Assembly (NCBI GenBank): GCA_900543095.1
Contig: UQQD01000014.1
Span: forward strand, 1-46,043
Reading direction: 5' to 3'
DNA from: an uncultured Ruminococcus sp.
Lineage (GTDB): Bacteria > Bacillota > Clostridia > Oscillospirales > Acutalibacteraceae
Length of the DNA stretch: 46,043 bases
Shown here: positions 7,821-15,952 of the stretch, one piece after another
Layout: every line of letters starts with the position of its first letter
Position numbering within the stretch: position 1 is the first letter of the stretch
Notes under the pieces: model-generated
What the model was told of the DNA's origin: nothing
The model's input: the letters and a program-made list of their open reading frames with translations, nothing else
Databases searched by the model: none
Program-made: the position numbers and the translations under genes

Positions 7821-7901
7821 AAAACAAGGGTTGAAGGCAATATCGTACATATCACCCGATGTGCGTGTGCGGTATTGCCTTTTAAAGTACCCTTGTTTTC
7901 G
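7821..7901 (+). terminator. Long hairpin between livK and livH
   Basis: Two nested inverted repeats, AAAACAAGGGT / ACCCTTGTTTT and AAGGCAATA / TATTGCCTT, enclose about 30 bases and are followed by TTTTCGTG. It resembles a partial terminator or an mRNA-protecting structure between a binding-protein gene and its membrane genes. livH starts 25 bases after it, with no other promoter that I can see. Confidence 0.65.
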
Positions 7902-7926
7902 TGTTAGTTAAAGAAAGGTAATATTT

Positions 7927-8811
7927 ATGACTTTCGTATCCAATCTGATAAACGGAATCAGTCTTGGAAGCGTTTATGCAATTATCGCTCTCGGCTACAC
8001 AATGGTTTACGGCATAGCCAAGATGCTTAACTTTGCCCACGGCGACGTTATTATGGTCGGCGCATATATGGCGTTTGTTGCATCGTCTTGGCTTGGGCTT
8101 AATCCGCTTTTGGCGGTTTTGATAGCTATAGTTGTATGTACGCTTTTGGGAGTACTGATTGAGCGGTTTGCATACAAACCGCTGAGGAACGCATCTACAC
8201 TTGCCGTTCTTATCACCGCTATCGGTATGAGCTATCTTTTGCAAAATGCGGCCCTGCTGATATTCGGAAGCAATCCGAAAACCTTTACTTCCATCACTGC
8301 GGATATTCCGTCGGTTTCGCTTTTTGACGGCTCGCTTATCATCACATCCGAATCTATCGTTACGGTCGTTGCGTGTATTATCATAATGGTCGGTTTAACG
8401 ATATTTACCAAAAAAAGCAAAATGGGTAAGGCTATGAGAGCCGTATCCGAAGATAAAGACGCCGCAGAGCTTATGGGTATCAACGTAAACGTGACGATCT
8501 CCGTAACCTTTGCAATCGGTTCCGCTCTTGCGGCAATCGCAGGCGTTTTGCTTTGCTCGGCTTACCCTGTACTTATTCCGACAACAGGCTCAATGCCCGG
8601 TATCAAGGCATTTACCGCTGCCGTTTTCGGCGGTATCGGCTCAATTCCGGGAGCTATGCTCGGCGGCATTTTGCTCGGTATAATCGAGATATTTGCAAAA
8701 TCCTACATATCCACTCAGCTTTCGGACGCTATCGTTTTTGCGGTGCTTATTATAGTATTGCTCGTTAAGCCGACAGGTCTTCTCGGCAAAAAGATAAGAG
8801 AGAAGGTGTGA
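7927..8811 (+). CDS. livH: Branched-chain amino acid ABC transporter permease LivH
   Basis: One of the two membrane permeases of the LIV system, 294 residues with about eight hydrophobic helices. Family features: the N-terminal NGISLGSVYAIIALGYTMVYG, the NFAHGD motif near residue 37, and the C-terminal FTAAVFGGIGSIPGAMLGG, which contains the loop that contacts the ATPases. A GAAAGG site precedes the ATG. Its stop is 7 bases from the livM start, so both are on one transcript. Confidence 0.93.
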   Translation: MTFVSNLINGISLGSVYAIIALGYTMVYGIAKMLNFAHGDVIMVGAYMAFVASSWLGLNPLLAVLIAIVVCTLLGVLIERFAYKPLRNASTLAVLITAIGMSYLLQNAALLIFGSNPKTFTSITADIPSVSLFDGSLIITSESIVTVVACIIIMVGLTIFTKKSKMGKAMRAVSEDKDAAELMGINVNVTISVTFAIGSALAAIAGVLLCSAYPVLIPTTGSMPGIKAFTAAVFGGIGSIPGAMLGGILLGIIEIFAKSYISTQLSDAIVFAVLIIVLLVKPTGLLGKKIREKV

Positions 8812-8818
8812 GTCGTAT

Positions 8819-9922
8819 ATGAGTAAATATAAATCGCTTAAAAAGACAACTCGCACCAACATCTGGGCTTACGGTATCGTTTTGGTATCTTTTGCAATAC
8901 TGTTTCCGCTTCAAAATGCAGGAGTAATCAACAACTCTATCAGCGGTCAGCTTGTACCTATATGCACATACATAGTTATGGCTCTTTCGCTCAACCTCAC
9001 CGTAGGTATTCTCGGTGAGCTGAGCTTGGGACACGCAGGATTTATGAGTGTGGGCGCATTTTCGGGCGTTGTTGCGGCAGTATCCCTGCAAAGCTCCGTG
9101 CCCAACGACATTCTCAGGCTTGTAATCGCAATCGTTATCGGCGGATTTTTTGCCGCTGTTGCGGGGCTTATCATCGGCATACCGGTACTCAGGCTAAAGG
9201 GCGACTACCTTGCCATTGTAACTCTTGCATTCGGTGAGATTATTAAAAATATTATGAACTGCCTTTATGTCGGTCTTGATGAAAACGGACTTCATTTTTC
9301 AATGAAAGACGCAGCGTCAATGAATATGATAAACGGCAAGCTTATACTCAACGGTCCGCAGGGCGCCGTCGGCATTACAAAAATAGCGTCGTTTACGGCA
9401 GGCGTGGTTTTGATTCTTATTACTCTGTTTATAATTCTTAACTTTATAAACAGTAATACAGGCAGAGCAGTAAGAGCTATCCGCGACAACCGAATTGCCG
9501 CAGAAAGCATCGGTATCGGCATAACACGCTATAAGCTCACCGCATTTATCACCTCCGCCGCTCTTGCAGGTATGGCAGGCGCATTGTATGCTCAGAATTT
9601 CTCTACGGTCGCCGCAAAGAAATTTGACTTCAACACCTCAATACTTATACTTGTATTTGTAGTTTTGGGCGGTATGGGCAATATGATAGGCTCTATCATA
9701 GCTACGGCAATCCTATATACTCTGCCTGAGCTTCTCAGGCAGTTCTCGGACTACCGTATGCTTATTTACGCTATCGTACTTATACTTGTAATGATTATAA
9801 CCAACAGCGATAAATCAAAGCATTTTATCGCGTCTGTTCAGCAGAAAATTAAAAACAGAAAACATAAATCCGATGGATTGGAGGTTGAAAGTAATGGCAA
9901 AGATGGTCCCGATTCCGTCTGA
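8819..9922 (+). CDS. livM: Branched-chain amino acid ABC transporter permease LivM
   Basis: Second LIV permease, 367 residues. Family stretches include LNLTVGILGELSLGHAGFM, PVLRLKGDYLAIVTLAFGEI and VVLGGMGNMIGSIIA. The last ~30 residues are hydrophilic and basic and extend beyond the usual end. The start codon follows GAAGGTG in the end of livH. The 3' end overlaps livG by 29 bases, and the livG ribosome binding site lies inside it, which suggests coupled translation. Confidence 0.92.
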   Translation: MSKYKSLKKTTRTNIWAYGIVLVSFAILFPLQNAGVINNSISGQLVPICTYIVMALSLNLTVGILGELSLGHAGFMSVGAFSGVVAAVSLQSSVPNDILRLVIAIVIGGFFAAVAGLIIGIPVLRLKGDYLAIVTLAFGEIIKNIMNCLYVGLDENGLHFSMKDAASMNMINGKLILNGPQGAVGITKIASFTAGVVLILITLFIILNFINSNTGRAVRAIRDNRIAAESIGIGITRYKLTAFITSAALAGMAGALYAQNFSTVAAKKFDFNTSILILVFVVLGGMGNMIGSIIATAILYTLPELLRQFSDYRMLIYAIVLILVMIITNSDKSKHFIASVQQKIKNRKHKSDGLEVESNGKDGPDSV

Positions 9923-10739
9923 GGGTATTGTCCCAGAAAGAGACATTAACAAGCCTCCGATTCTGGAGTGCAGACACCTCGGCATAGACTTTGGCGGCTT
10001 GACCGCCGTTGACGAGCTTTCAATCACGATCGGTCGCACCGAGATCGCAGGTCTTATCGGTCCTAACGGTGCAGGAAAGACAACGGTGTTCAATATGCTC
10101 ACCAATGTTTATCAGCCGACAAGAGGCACAATAATGCTCGACGGCGTTTCAACCGCAGGCAAAAGCACCGCCCATATAAACAGAATGGGAATTGCAAGAA
10201 CATTTCAGAACATCAGACTGTTTTCAAATATGTCGGTTATTGACAATGTTAAGGTTGGATTTCATCATTCAACAAAGGAAAGCTACCTTGCCGCAATCAC
10301 TCACCTTTTCGGTTATCACAAGGCTGAAAAGAAATACGAACAGCAGGCACTTGAATTGCTGGATTTCTTTAATATGACAGATCTGGCTGAAAATCAGGCA
10401 GGTTCACTGCCCTACGGCGCACAAAGACGTCTTGAAATCGTCAGGGCGCTTGCAACACATCCGTCGATAATTTTGCTTGATGAACCCGCCGCCGGTATGA
10501 ACCCGTCGGAAACCGCAGAGCTTATGGAAAATATCCGTAAGATTCGTGACGAATTCCAAATTGCAGTGCTTCTTATTGAACATGATATGAGCCTTGTAAT
10601 GAATATTTGCGAGGGAATCTGCGTGCTTGACCACGGCAAACTGCTTGCAAAGGGTACGGCAGACGAAATCAAATCAAATCCAAAGGTTATTGAAGCATAC
10701 CTTGGTAAAAGCGCAGAGGAGGGCGAAAAAAATGGCTGA
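9894..10739 (+). CDS. livG: Branched-chain amino acid ABC transporter ATP-binding protein LivG
   Basis: First ATPase of the LIV importer, 281 residues. Walker A GPNGAGKTT, the LivG-typical stretch RTFQNIRLFSNMSVIDNV, a degenerate signature LPYGAQRRLEI and Walker B IILLDEPAAGMNP are all present. The start at 9894 is preferred to an in-frame ATG at 9873 because GGAGG is 9 bases before it. It overlaps livM by 29 bases and livF by 8 bases. An N-terminal extension of about 20 residues precedes the ABC core. Confidence 0.93.
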   Translation: MAKMVPIPSEGIVPERDINKPPILECRHLGIDFGGLTAVDELSITIGRTEIAGLIGPNGAGKTTVFNMLTNVYQPTRGTIMLDGVSTAGKSTAHINRMGIARTFQNIRLFSNMSVIDNVKVGFHHSTKESYLAAITHLFGYHKAEKKYEQQALELLDFFNMTDLAENQAGSLPYGAQRRLEIVRALATHPSIILLDEPAAGMNPSETAELMENIRKIRDEFQIAVLLIEHDMSLVMNICEGICVLDHGKLLAKGTADEIKSNPKVIEAYLGKSAEEGEKNG

Positions 10740-11442
10740 TTCTATGCTCACGGTTGAAAACATCAACGTTTATTACGGTCCTATCCATGCGCTCAAGGGA
10801 ATTTCCATTGACGTTAAACAAAATGAAATCGTTGCGCTTATCGGCGCAAACGGTGCCGGAAAATCCACAACGCTGAAAACTATTTCGGGGCTTCTCCGTA
10901 CAAAAACAGGTTCAATCACCTTTGACGGCGAAAACATAACATCGACTGAGGCTCACAAGCTGGTTGCAAAGGGCATGGCTCATGTTCCTGAGGGACGCAG
11001 AATATTCTTGCAGATGACCGTTCAGGAAAATCTTGAAATGGGTGCATTTGTAAACAATAAGGACGTTAAGGAAACGCTTGCAGATGTATTTGCCCGTTTT
11101 CCCAGACTCAAGCACAGAAAGAACCAGATTGCAGGTACGCTTTCAGGCGGCGAACAGCAGATGCTTGCTATGGGCAGAGCTATGATGAGCCACCCAAAGC
11201 TGCTTATGCTTGACGAACCGTCAATGGGACTTTCTCCAAAGCTTGTAGATGAAGTTTTTGACATCATAATTGACTATCACAAAAGCGGAACAACTGTTCT
11301 TTTGGTTGAGCAGAACGCAGGCAAATCACTTGCTATTTCGAACCGTGCATATGTTCTTGAAAACGGCGTTATATCGCTTTCGGGAACAGGACGTGAACTT
11401 ATGCAGAGTGAAGCGGTAAAGAAAGCTTACCTCGGCGGTTAA
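10732..11442 (+). CDS. livF: Branched-chain amino acid ABC transporter ATP-binding protein LivF
   Basis: Second LIV ATPase, 236 residues, the normal length. Walker A GANGAGKST, the LivF hallmark VPEGRRIFLQMTVQENLEMG, signature LSGGEQQMLAMGRAMM and Walker B LLMLDEPSMGLSP are intact. GGAGGG lies 8 bases before the ATG at 10732, inside livG. It is the last gene of the operon, followed by a strong terminator at 11488. Confidence 0.94.
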   Translation: MADSMLTVENINVYYGPIHALKGISIDVKQNEIVALIGANGAGKSTTLKTISGLLRTKTGSITFDGENITSTEAHKLVAKGMAHVPEGRRIFLQMTVQENLEMGAFVNNKDVKETLADVFARFPRLKHRKNQIAGTLSGGEQQMLAMGRAMMSHPKLLMLDEPSMGLSPKLVDEVFDIIIDYHKSGTTVLLVEQNAGKSLAISNRAYVLENGVISLSGTGRELMQSEAVKKAYLGG

Positions 11443-11487
11443 TTCAATACTAATTTTTTGATACTTTTTCGATACTTTTCTGTATGA

Positions 11488-11522
11488 GCAGACTGCAATG
11501 TATTTTGCGGTCTGCTTTTTTA
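11488..11522 (+). terminator. Terminator of the liv operon
   Basis: Stem GCAGACTGCAA / TTGCGGTCTGC with a 6-base loop and TTTTTT directly after it. Confidence 0.9.
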
Positions 11523-11610
11523 TAAAGGTAATTGTGCATAAAAACTGTACAAAAATATTGTTTACAATGCTATTTTTATTTTATTTGACAGATTAATATA
11601 GAAAAACAAT

Positions 11611-11619
11611 TGGTAATAT
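11611..11619 (+). promoter_or_regulatory. Possible extended -10 promoter of the amylase gene
   Basis: TGGTAATAT matches an extended -10 element (TGnTATAAT) 73 bases before the start codon. A perfect TTGACA lies at 11585-11590, but its spacing to this -10 is 23 bases, too long for an ordinary promoter; an activator may be needed. Confidence 0.35.
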
Positions 11620-11691
11620 GTTACTATTTAATTGTACGGAAAAAATTATACGATTCCGTGCTACTTAGAAGTTTTGAAAGGAGTAAAACAC

Positions 11692-14600
11692 ATGAAGAAG
11701 AATGGAGTATCAAGATGCACAAGCCTGATTTTGTCCTTGTGCATAATACTGACCTGCATCTCATTTTCGTTCACTTCGGCAGTAGCTGTCACAGTTGATG
11801 ATGACAATGCGGTTTCGCTGTCATCAACAGCTGCCGGTTCACTTGTTGAAGACGACGGATTCACATGGGACAATGCAACAGTATATTTTCTTCTGACAGA
11901 CCGTTTTAAAAACGGCAACAAATCAAACGACCACTCATACGACAGAGCTACCGACGCCAACGGAAGCCCGCTTTCGGGATGGGATACCAACCCCGGAACC
12001 TTCCACGGCGGCGACTTTGCAGGTATTACACAGACAATCGAGGACGGCTATTTTGACGACCTCGGTGTAAATGCACTCTGGATTTCTGCTCCCTACGAGC
12101 AGGCTCACGGTTATTGTGATTCGGGCAAGGGATTTGCACACTACTCTTATCACGGTTACTATGTTCTTGACTATACGGAAACCGATGCAAACTTCGGTAC
12201 AGCCGAGGAATTTGAAACCCTTGTTGATACAGCTCACAAGCATGGTATCAGAGTTATTATGGATATCGTTATGAATCATACGAGTTATAATACCGTAAAA
12301 GATATGGAGGATTACAACTTCGGTACGCTGCTCCCCGGTGCATCCGACTTCAAGTATAAGCTCGACAATGTCAGCGATGTAAACAGCTACATTGATTATA
12401 AATCATCTGCATCAGACTGGGGCAGATGGTGGAGCAATGACTGGATTCGCAGCGGTCTTCCGGGATATACCGAAGGTTCGGGCGATGATTATACTATGTC
12501 ACTTGTAGGACTCCCCGACTTCAGAACAGAACAGACACAGCCTGTTTCTATTCCGCCTATCTTAAAAACCAAGTGGACAAAAGAAGGCACATATAATCAA
12601 AAAGTAGCTAAATACGGCAACTCAAATACAGTTACCGGTTACATCTCAACCTGGCTTGCAGAGTGGGTAAAGAACTACGGCGTTGACGGCTTCCGCTGCG
12701 ACACCGCAAAGCACGTTGAAAAATCTTCTTGGAACCAGCTTAAAACAGCCTGCGTAGCTGCACTCAAGACCTGGAGACAAAACAATCCCGACAAGCCCGG
12801 CGCAAACTGGAAAGAGGATTTCTGGATGACCGGCGAGCACTGGGATCACGGCGTTAGCTATGACGAGTATTATACACAGGGCGGATTTGACTCTATGATT
12901 AACTTCTCGACCTGTGGTGGAGAGTCTCTTGCAGGCTCAGGCGTTGCAAACATTTATCAGGGATATGCCGACAGTATAAACACAAAGGACGGCTTTAATG
13001 TTCTTTCATTTATTTCATCACACGATGAAACACTTGCACGCGGCAACGAAAATACAATGATCTACAACGGCTCTGCTTTCCTGCTTCTTCCGGGCGGCGT
13101 TCAGATCTTCTACGGCGACGAATCCAATCGTCCGCTTTATCAGGGCGTTGCATTTGACGGATACGGCGGTTCGGGACATTCGCTCAGAAGCGATATGAAC
13201 TGGGATTCGCTTAATACAAATGTACTTGCTCACTGGCAAAAGGTAGGTCAGTTCCGTAACGACCACGTTTCTGTAGGCGCAGGCGAAAATATAAAGCTAT
13301 CTGCAACAAACGGCGTTGCTTTTGGAAGAACATATGACAAGAACGGCGTAAAGGATAAGGTTGCCGCAGCAATCGGCTGCAGCGCAAACAGAGACGTAAC
13401 TATTGACGTTTCTTCCGTTTGGTCAGACGGTCAGAACCTTGTAAACACCTATGACCAGTCCTCGGCAATTGTTACAAACGGCAAGGTAACATTCAACAGC
13501 GGTGCAAACGGCACTATCCTTGTTCAGGAGCCTGACGGCAGACCGCTATTATCCGTAAAGGGTAATCCTAAGTTCTCAGGCACACAGACACTTACAGTAT
13601 CGCTTGAGGGATGTGATACAGCTAAATGCTCTATCGATGGCGGTAATAAGTTCCTCGTGCAAAACGGTTCAACATTTACTATCGGCAACACAGCCTATGA
13701 CGGCGATACTATCAAGGTTACTCTTGAAGCGGAAAATGACCGCGGAACATCTTCATCAAGCTTTAGCTTCCTGAAAGTTGCTCAGGAAGAAGTCGTAGAT
13801 CCGACCACTCCTACTACGCCTGGTGAAAAGGCAAAGCTTATTGTTAAAACATGGGACGGCTCAGCACCATACGCATATGTATGGACAGGCGACAGCAACG
13901 CTCTCCTCGGTGCTTGGCCGGGAACAAAGCTGACCTCCAAAAATGCTGACGGCAACTACTACATTGAGCTTGACACAACGGATACTTATAATGTTGTTCT
14001 CAATAACGGTAGCGGCACACAAAGCTCCAACATCACAAATCTTAACGGAACAACAACTATTGAAGTAACCAACTCATCTTATGGTACAAAGATCATCGGT
14101 GGTGGCAGTGACGAGCCTACAGAGGAAAGCGTTACCATCAGAGTTAAACCTTACGGCAGCAGTGTACCTAACCTTTATGTTTGGGATAACAGTGACACAA
14201 GTATCCACGGCTCGTGGCCCGGAGCAAAGCTCAGTGAAAAAGATGACGACGGCAACTATATCGTTACTATTCCCAACAAAAAGTCTGTAAATGCTATCTT
14301 AAACGAAGGTTCATCGCAGACCCCTGACATTACAGATATTTCAGGTGATGTAACCATTGAAATAACAAGTGCGGATTATTCTACATACAAGCTCACAAGA
14401 AACGAAACTCCGTTGAGCGGTATGAAGCTTCTCAAAAAGGAAGCAAGAGAAGTTAAGATATTGACTGCTTCCGATTACACCTCGGAAAGCTGGAGCACCG
14501 TAAGCTCTGCAATGACCGTTGCAGACAGCCTTATTGCTCAGGGAGACGCAGCAGATGCAGCAGCAATAGAAAGTGCTGTTGCTCAGCTTCAGAGTGCAAA

Positions 14601-15738
14601 GACAGCTCTCAAGCTTGCAACACCTACACTTTCATATGCAGTAATCGGTCAAAGCACAATCAAGGGCTATTCTGCTCCCGAAGCAAAAGTTACCGTTACA
14701 GTCGATTCAAAGACATATACTGCTGTTGCAGACGATATTACAGGTGAGTATCAGGTAACCGCTTCGGCACTTGCAAGATCATCAAAGATCGCTGTTTCTG
14801 CCGAAAGAAACGGCATTTCATCAGGAACACTCAACTATAATATGACAAGTGGCAACATTACAGGCGGTGACAAGCCTACTCAGCCGACAACCGAGCCTAC
14901 TCAGCCGACAACCGAGCCTACTCAGCCGACAACCGAGCCTACAACGGCAACGCAACCGACTGAACCAACATCCGCAAGTTCTGCTGACAAATCGCTTACG
15001 GTAAAAGCAACATCAAACTTCTTCCCGTCTTACACTCAGAAATTTGATGAAAATACAAATACCGTTACGGTTACCTATTACCTGAAATCTGACAAGAGTT
15101 TGCTTGACAGTCAGTGGGTGCTTTCATACGATCCAACATTTCTTAAATTTAATAAAGAAAAGAACAGCAACGTAGATTGTCTTATGCCGTGTGTTTCAAG
15201 CGGAAGCTATGCTAACCTTGAGCCTGTCGAAAAAGACGGTACACCGATAATAGGCAAGATCTACGGTAACAGTGTTAACCTCAGGCTCGACAAACTTAAA
15301 ACATCAGACGGCAATGAAGTTGCTTTTGTAACCGCTACATTTGATGTTCTGAAATCAGGCTCTACAACTGTTGACCTCTTTGTTGACGTTATTACAATAT
15401 CAGATGCAAACGATAATGATGAAGCAGTTGTTGAAAACGGCGTGATCGGAAGCTATACGACGCCTGTAACCCGAACCACTCGCGTTTATGAGGGTCAGTA
15501 TCAGGGTGCAACCGATTATATTTACGGCGATGTTGACCTTAATAAGATTATCAATGTAAAGGACGCAACCTACATTCAAAAATATCTTGCTTCATCTGCT
15601 TCATTGACAGATATTCAAAAAGCACTTGCCGATGTAAACAGTGATAATAAAATCACAATAATCGATGCAACGTTAATTCAGAAATACATTGCACAACTTC
15701 AATCTGACAGCAGAGTAGGTCAGCCCTACAACAAATGA
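11692..15738 (+). CDS. Secreted GH13 alpha-amylase with two CBM26-like modules, cohesin-like domain and dockerin
   Basis: Extracellular starch-degrading enzyme, 1348 residues; start chosen because AAAGGAG lies 8 bases upstream of ATG 11692. Order: signal peptide (1-~32); GH13 catalytic domain (~60-560) with region I DIVMNH (191-196), nucleophile Asp 337 in FRCDTAKH, acid Glu 382 in TGEHW and Asp 445 in SSHDE; two CBM26-like starch-binding modules (~714-800 and ~814-901, each with a YVW and a SWPGAKL/AWPGTKL-type motif); a FIVAR-like helical segment (~915-980); an Ig-like domain (~985-1055); a PTTEPTQ linker repeated in tandem; a ~165-residue cohesin-like beta domain; a dockerin (~1279-1340) with two Ca-binding repeats (GDVDLNKIINVKDATYIQKYL and a second DVNSDNKITIIDAT). 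The arrangement resembles amylosome amylases of Ruminococcus bromii, particularly its amylase that doubles as a scaffoldin. The cohesin call is an inference. Confidence 0.9.
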   Translation: MKKNGVSRCTSLILSLCIILTCISFSFTSAVAVTVDDDNAVSLSSTAAGSLVEDDGFTWDNATVYFLLTDRFKNGNKSNDHSYDRATDANGSPLSGWDTNPGTFHGGDFAGITQTIEDGYFDDLGVNALWISAPYEQAHGYCDSGKGFAHYSYHGYYVLDYTETDANFGTAEEFETLVDTAHKHGIRVIMDIVMNHTSYNTVKDMEDYNFGTLLPGASDFKYKLDNVSDVNSYIDYKSSASDWGRWWSNDWIRSGLPGYTEGSGDDYTMSLVGLPDFRTEQTQPVSIPPILKTKWTKEGTYNQKVAKYGNSNTVTGYISTWLAEWVKNYGVDGFRCDTAKHVEKSSWNQLKTACVAALKTWRQNNPDKPGANWKEDFWMTGEHWDHGVSYDEYYTQGGFDSMINFSTCGGESLAGSGVANIYQGYADSINTKDGFNVLSFISSHDETLARGNENTMIYNGSAFLLLPGGVQIFYGDESNRPLYQGVAFDGYGGSGHSLRSDMNWDSLNTNVLAHWQKVGQFRNDHVSVGAGENIKLSATNGVAFGRTYDKNGVKDKVAAAIGCSANRDVTIDVSSVWSDGQNLVNTYDQSSAIVTNGKVTFNSGANGTILVQEPDGRPLLSVKGNPKFSGTQTLTVSLEGCDTAKCSIDGGNKFLVQNGSTFTIGNTAYDGDTIKVTLEAENDRGTSSSSFSFLKVAQEEVVDPTTPTTPGEKAKLIVKTWDGSAPYAYVWTGDSNALLGAWPGTKLTSKNADGNYYIELDTTDTYNVVLNNGSGTQSSNITNLNGTTTIEVTNSSYGTKIIGGGSDEPTEESVTIRVKPYGSSVPNLYVWDNSDTSIHGSWPGAKLSEKDDDGNYIVTIPNKKSVNAILNEGSSQTPDITDISGDVTIEITSADYSTYKLTRNETPLSGMKLLKKEAREVKILTASDYTSESWSTVSSAMTVADSLIAQGDAADAAAIESAVAQLQSAKTALKLATPTLSYAVIGQSTIKGYSAPEAKVTVTVDSKTYTAVADDITGEYQVTASALARSSKIAVSAERNGISSGTLNYNMTSGNITGGDKPTQPTTEPTQPTTEPTQPTTEPTTATQPTEPTSASSADKSLTVKATSNFFPSYTQKFDENTNTVTVTYYLKSDKSLLDSQWVLSYDPTFLKFNKEKNSNVDCLMPCVSSGSYANLEPVEKDGTPIIGKIYGNSVNLRLDKLKTSDGNEVAFVTATFDVLKSGSTTVDLFVDVITISDANDNDEAVVENGVIGSYTTPVTRTTRVYEGQYQGATDYIYGDVDLNKIINVKDATYIQKYLASSASLTDIQKALADVNSDNKITIIDATLIQKYIAQLQSDSRVGQPYNK

Positions 15739-15757
15739 AATAAGCAATATTAAACAA

Positions 15758-15791
15758 GACCGCAGCCCTGCAAAAGGCTGCGGTCGTTTTT
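15758..15791 (+). terminator. Terminator of the amylase gene
   Basis: Perfect stem GACCGCAGCC / GGCTGCGGTC, 8-base loop, followed by GTTTTT. Confidence 0.9.
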
Positions 15792-15799
15792 GCTGTTTA

Positions 15800-15891
15800 T
15801 TAAATCACAAAGCGGGGATTATAGCTCCCACAGAAATTCCGAATTACCGCCTGTCGTATAAATCGCATAGGATGTTTACTCTTAAATTATA
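15800..15891 (+). repeat. Dispersed hairpin repeat, copy C (family 1, diverged)
   Basis: Starts TTAAATC, contains GGGGATTATAGCTCCCAC and GAAATTCCGAA, which match the middle module of the family, then a diverged end finishing CTTAAATTATA. It lies between the amylase terminator and the terminator of the convergent vanW-type gene. Confidence 0.6.
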
Positions 15892-15926
15892 AAACGTACC
15901 GCAGTCAATATTTTTGACTGCGGTAC
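15888..15926 (-). terminator. Terminator of the VanW-domain gene
   Basis: Perfect 13-base stem GTACCGCAGTCAA / TTGACTGCGGTAC; on the minus strand it is followed by GTTTTATAATTT. It lies 26 bases after the vanW-type stop codon. Confidence 0.8.
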
Positions 15927-15952
15927 ACTTTAGAATATTAAGTTATCCGAAA

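Noticed and set aside
14874..14945. Tandem repeat that could be taken for a CRISPR-like array
   Set aside because: It encodes the PTTEPTQ linker of the amylase in frame; units are contiguous without spacers.
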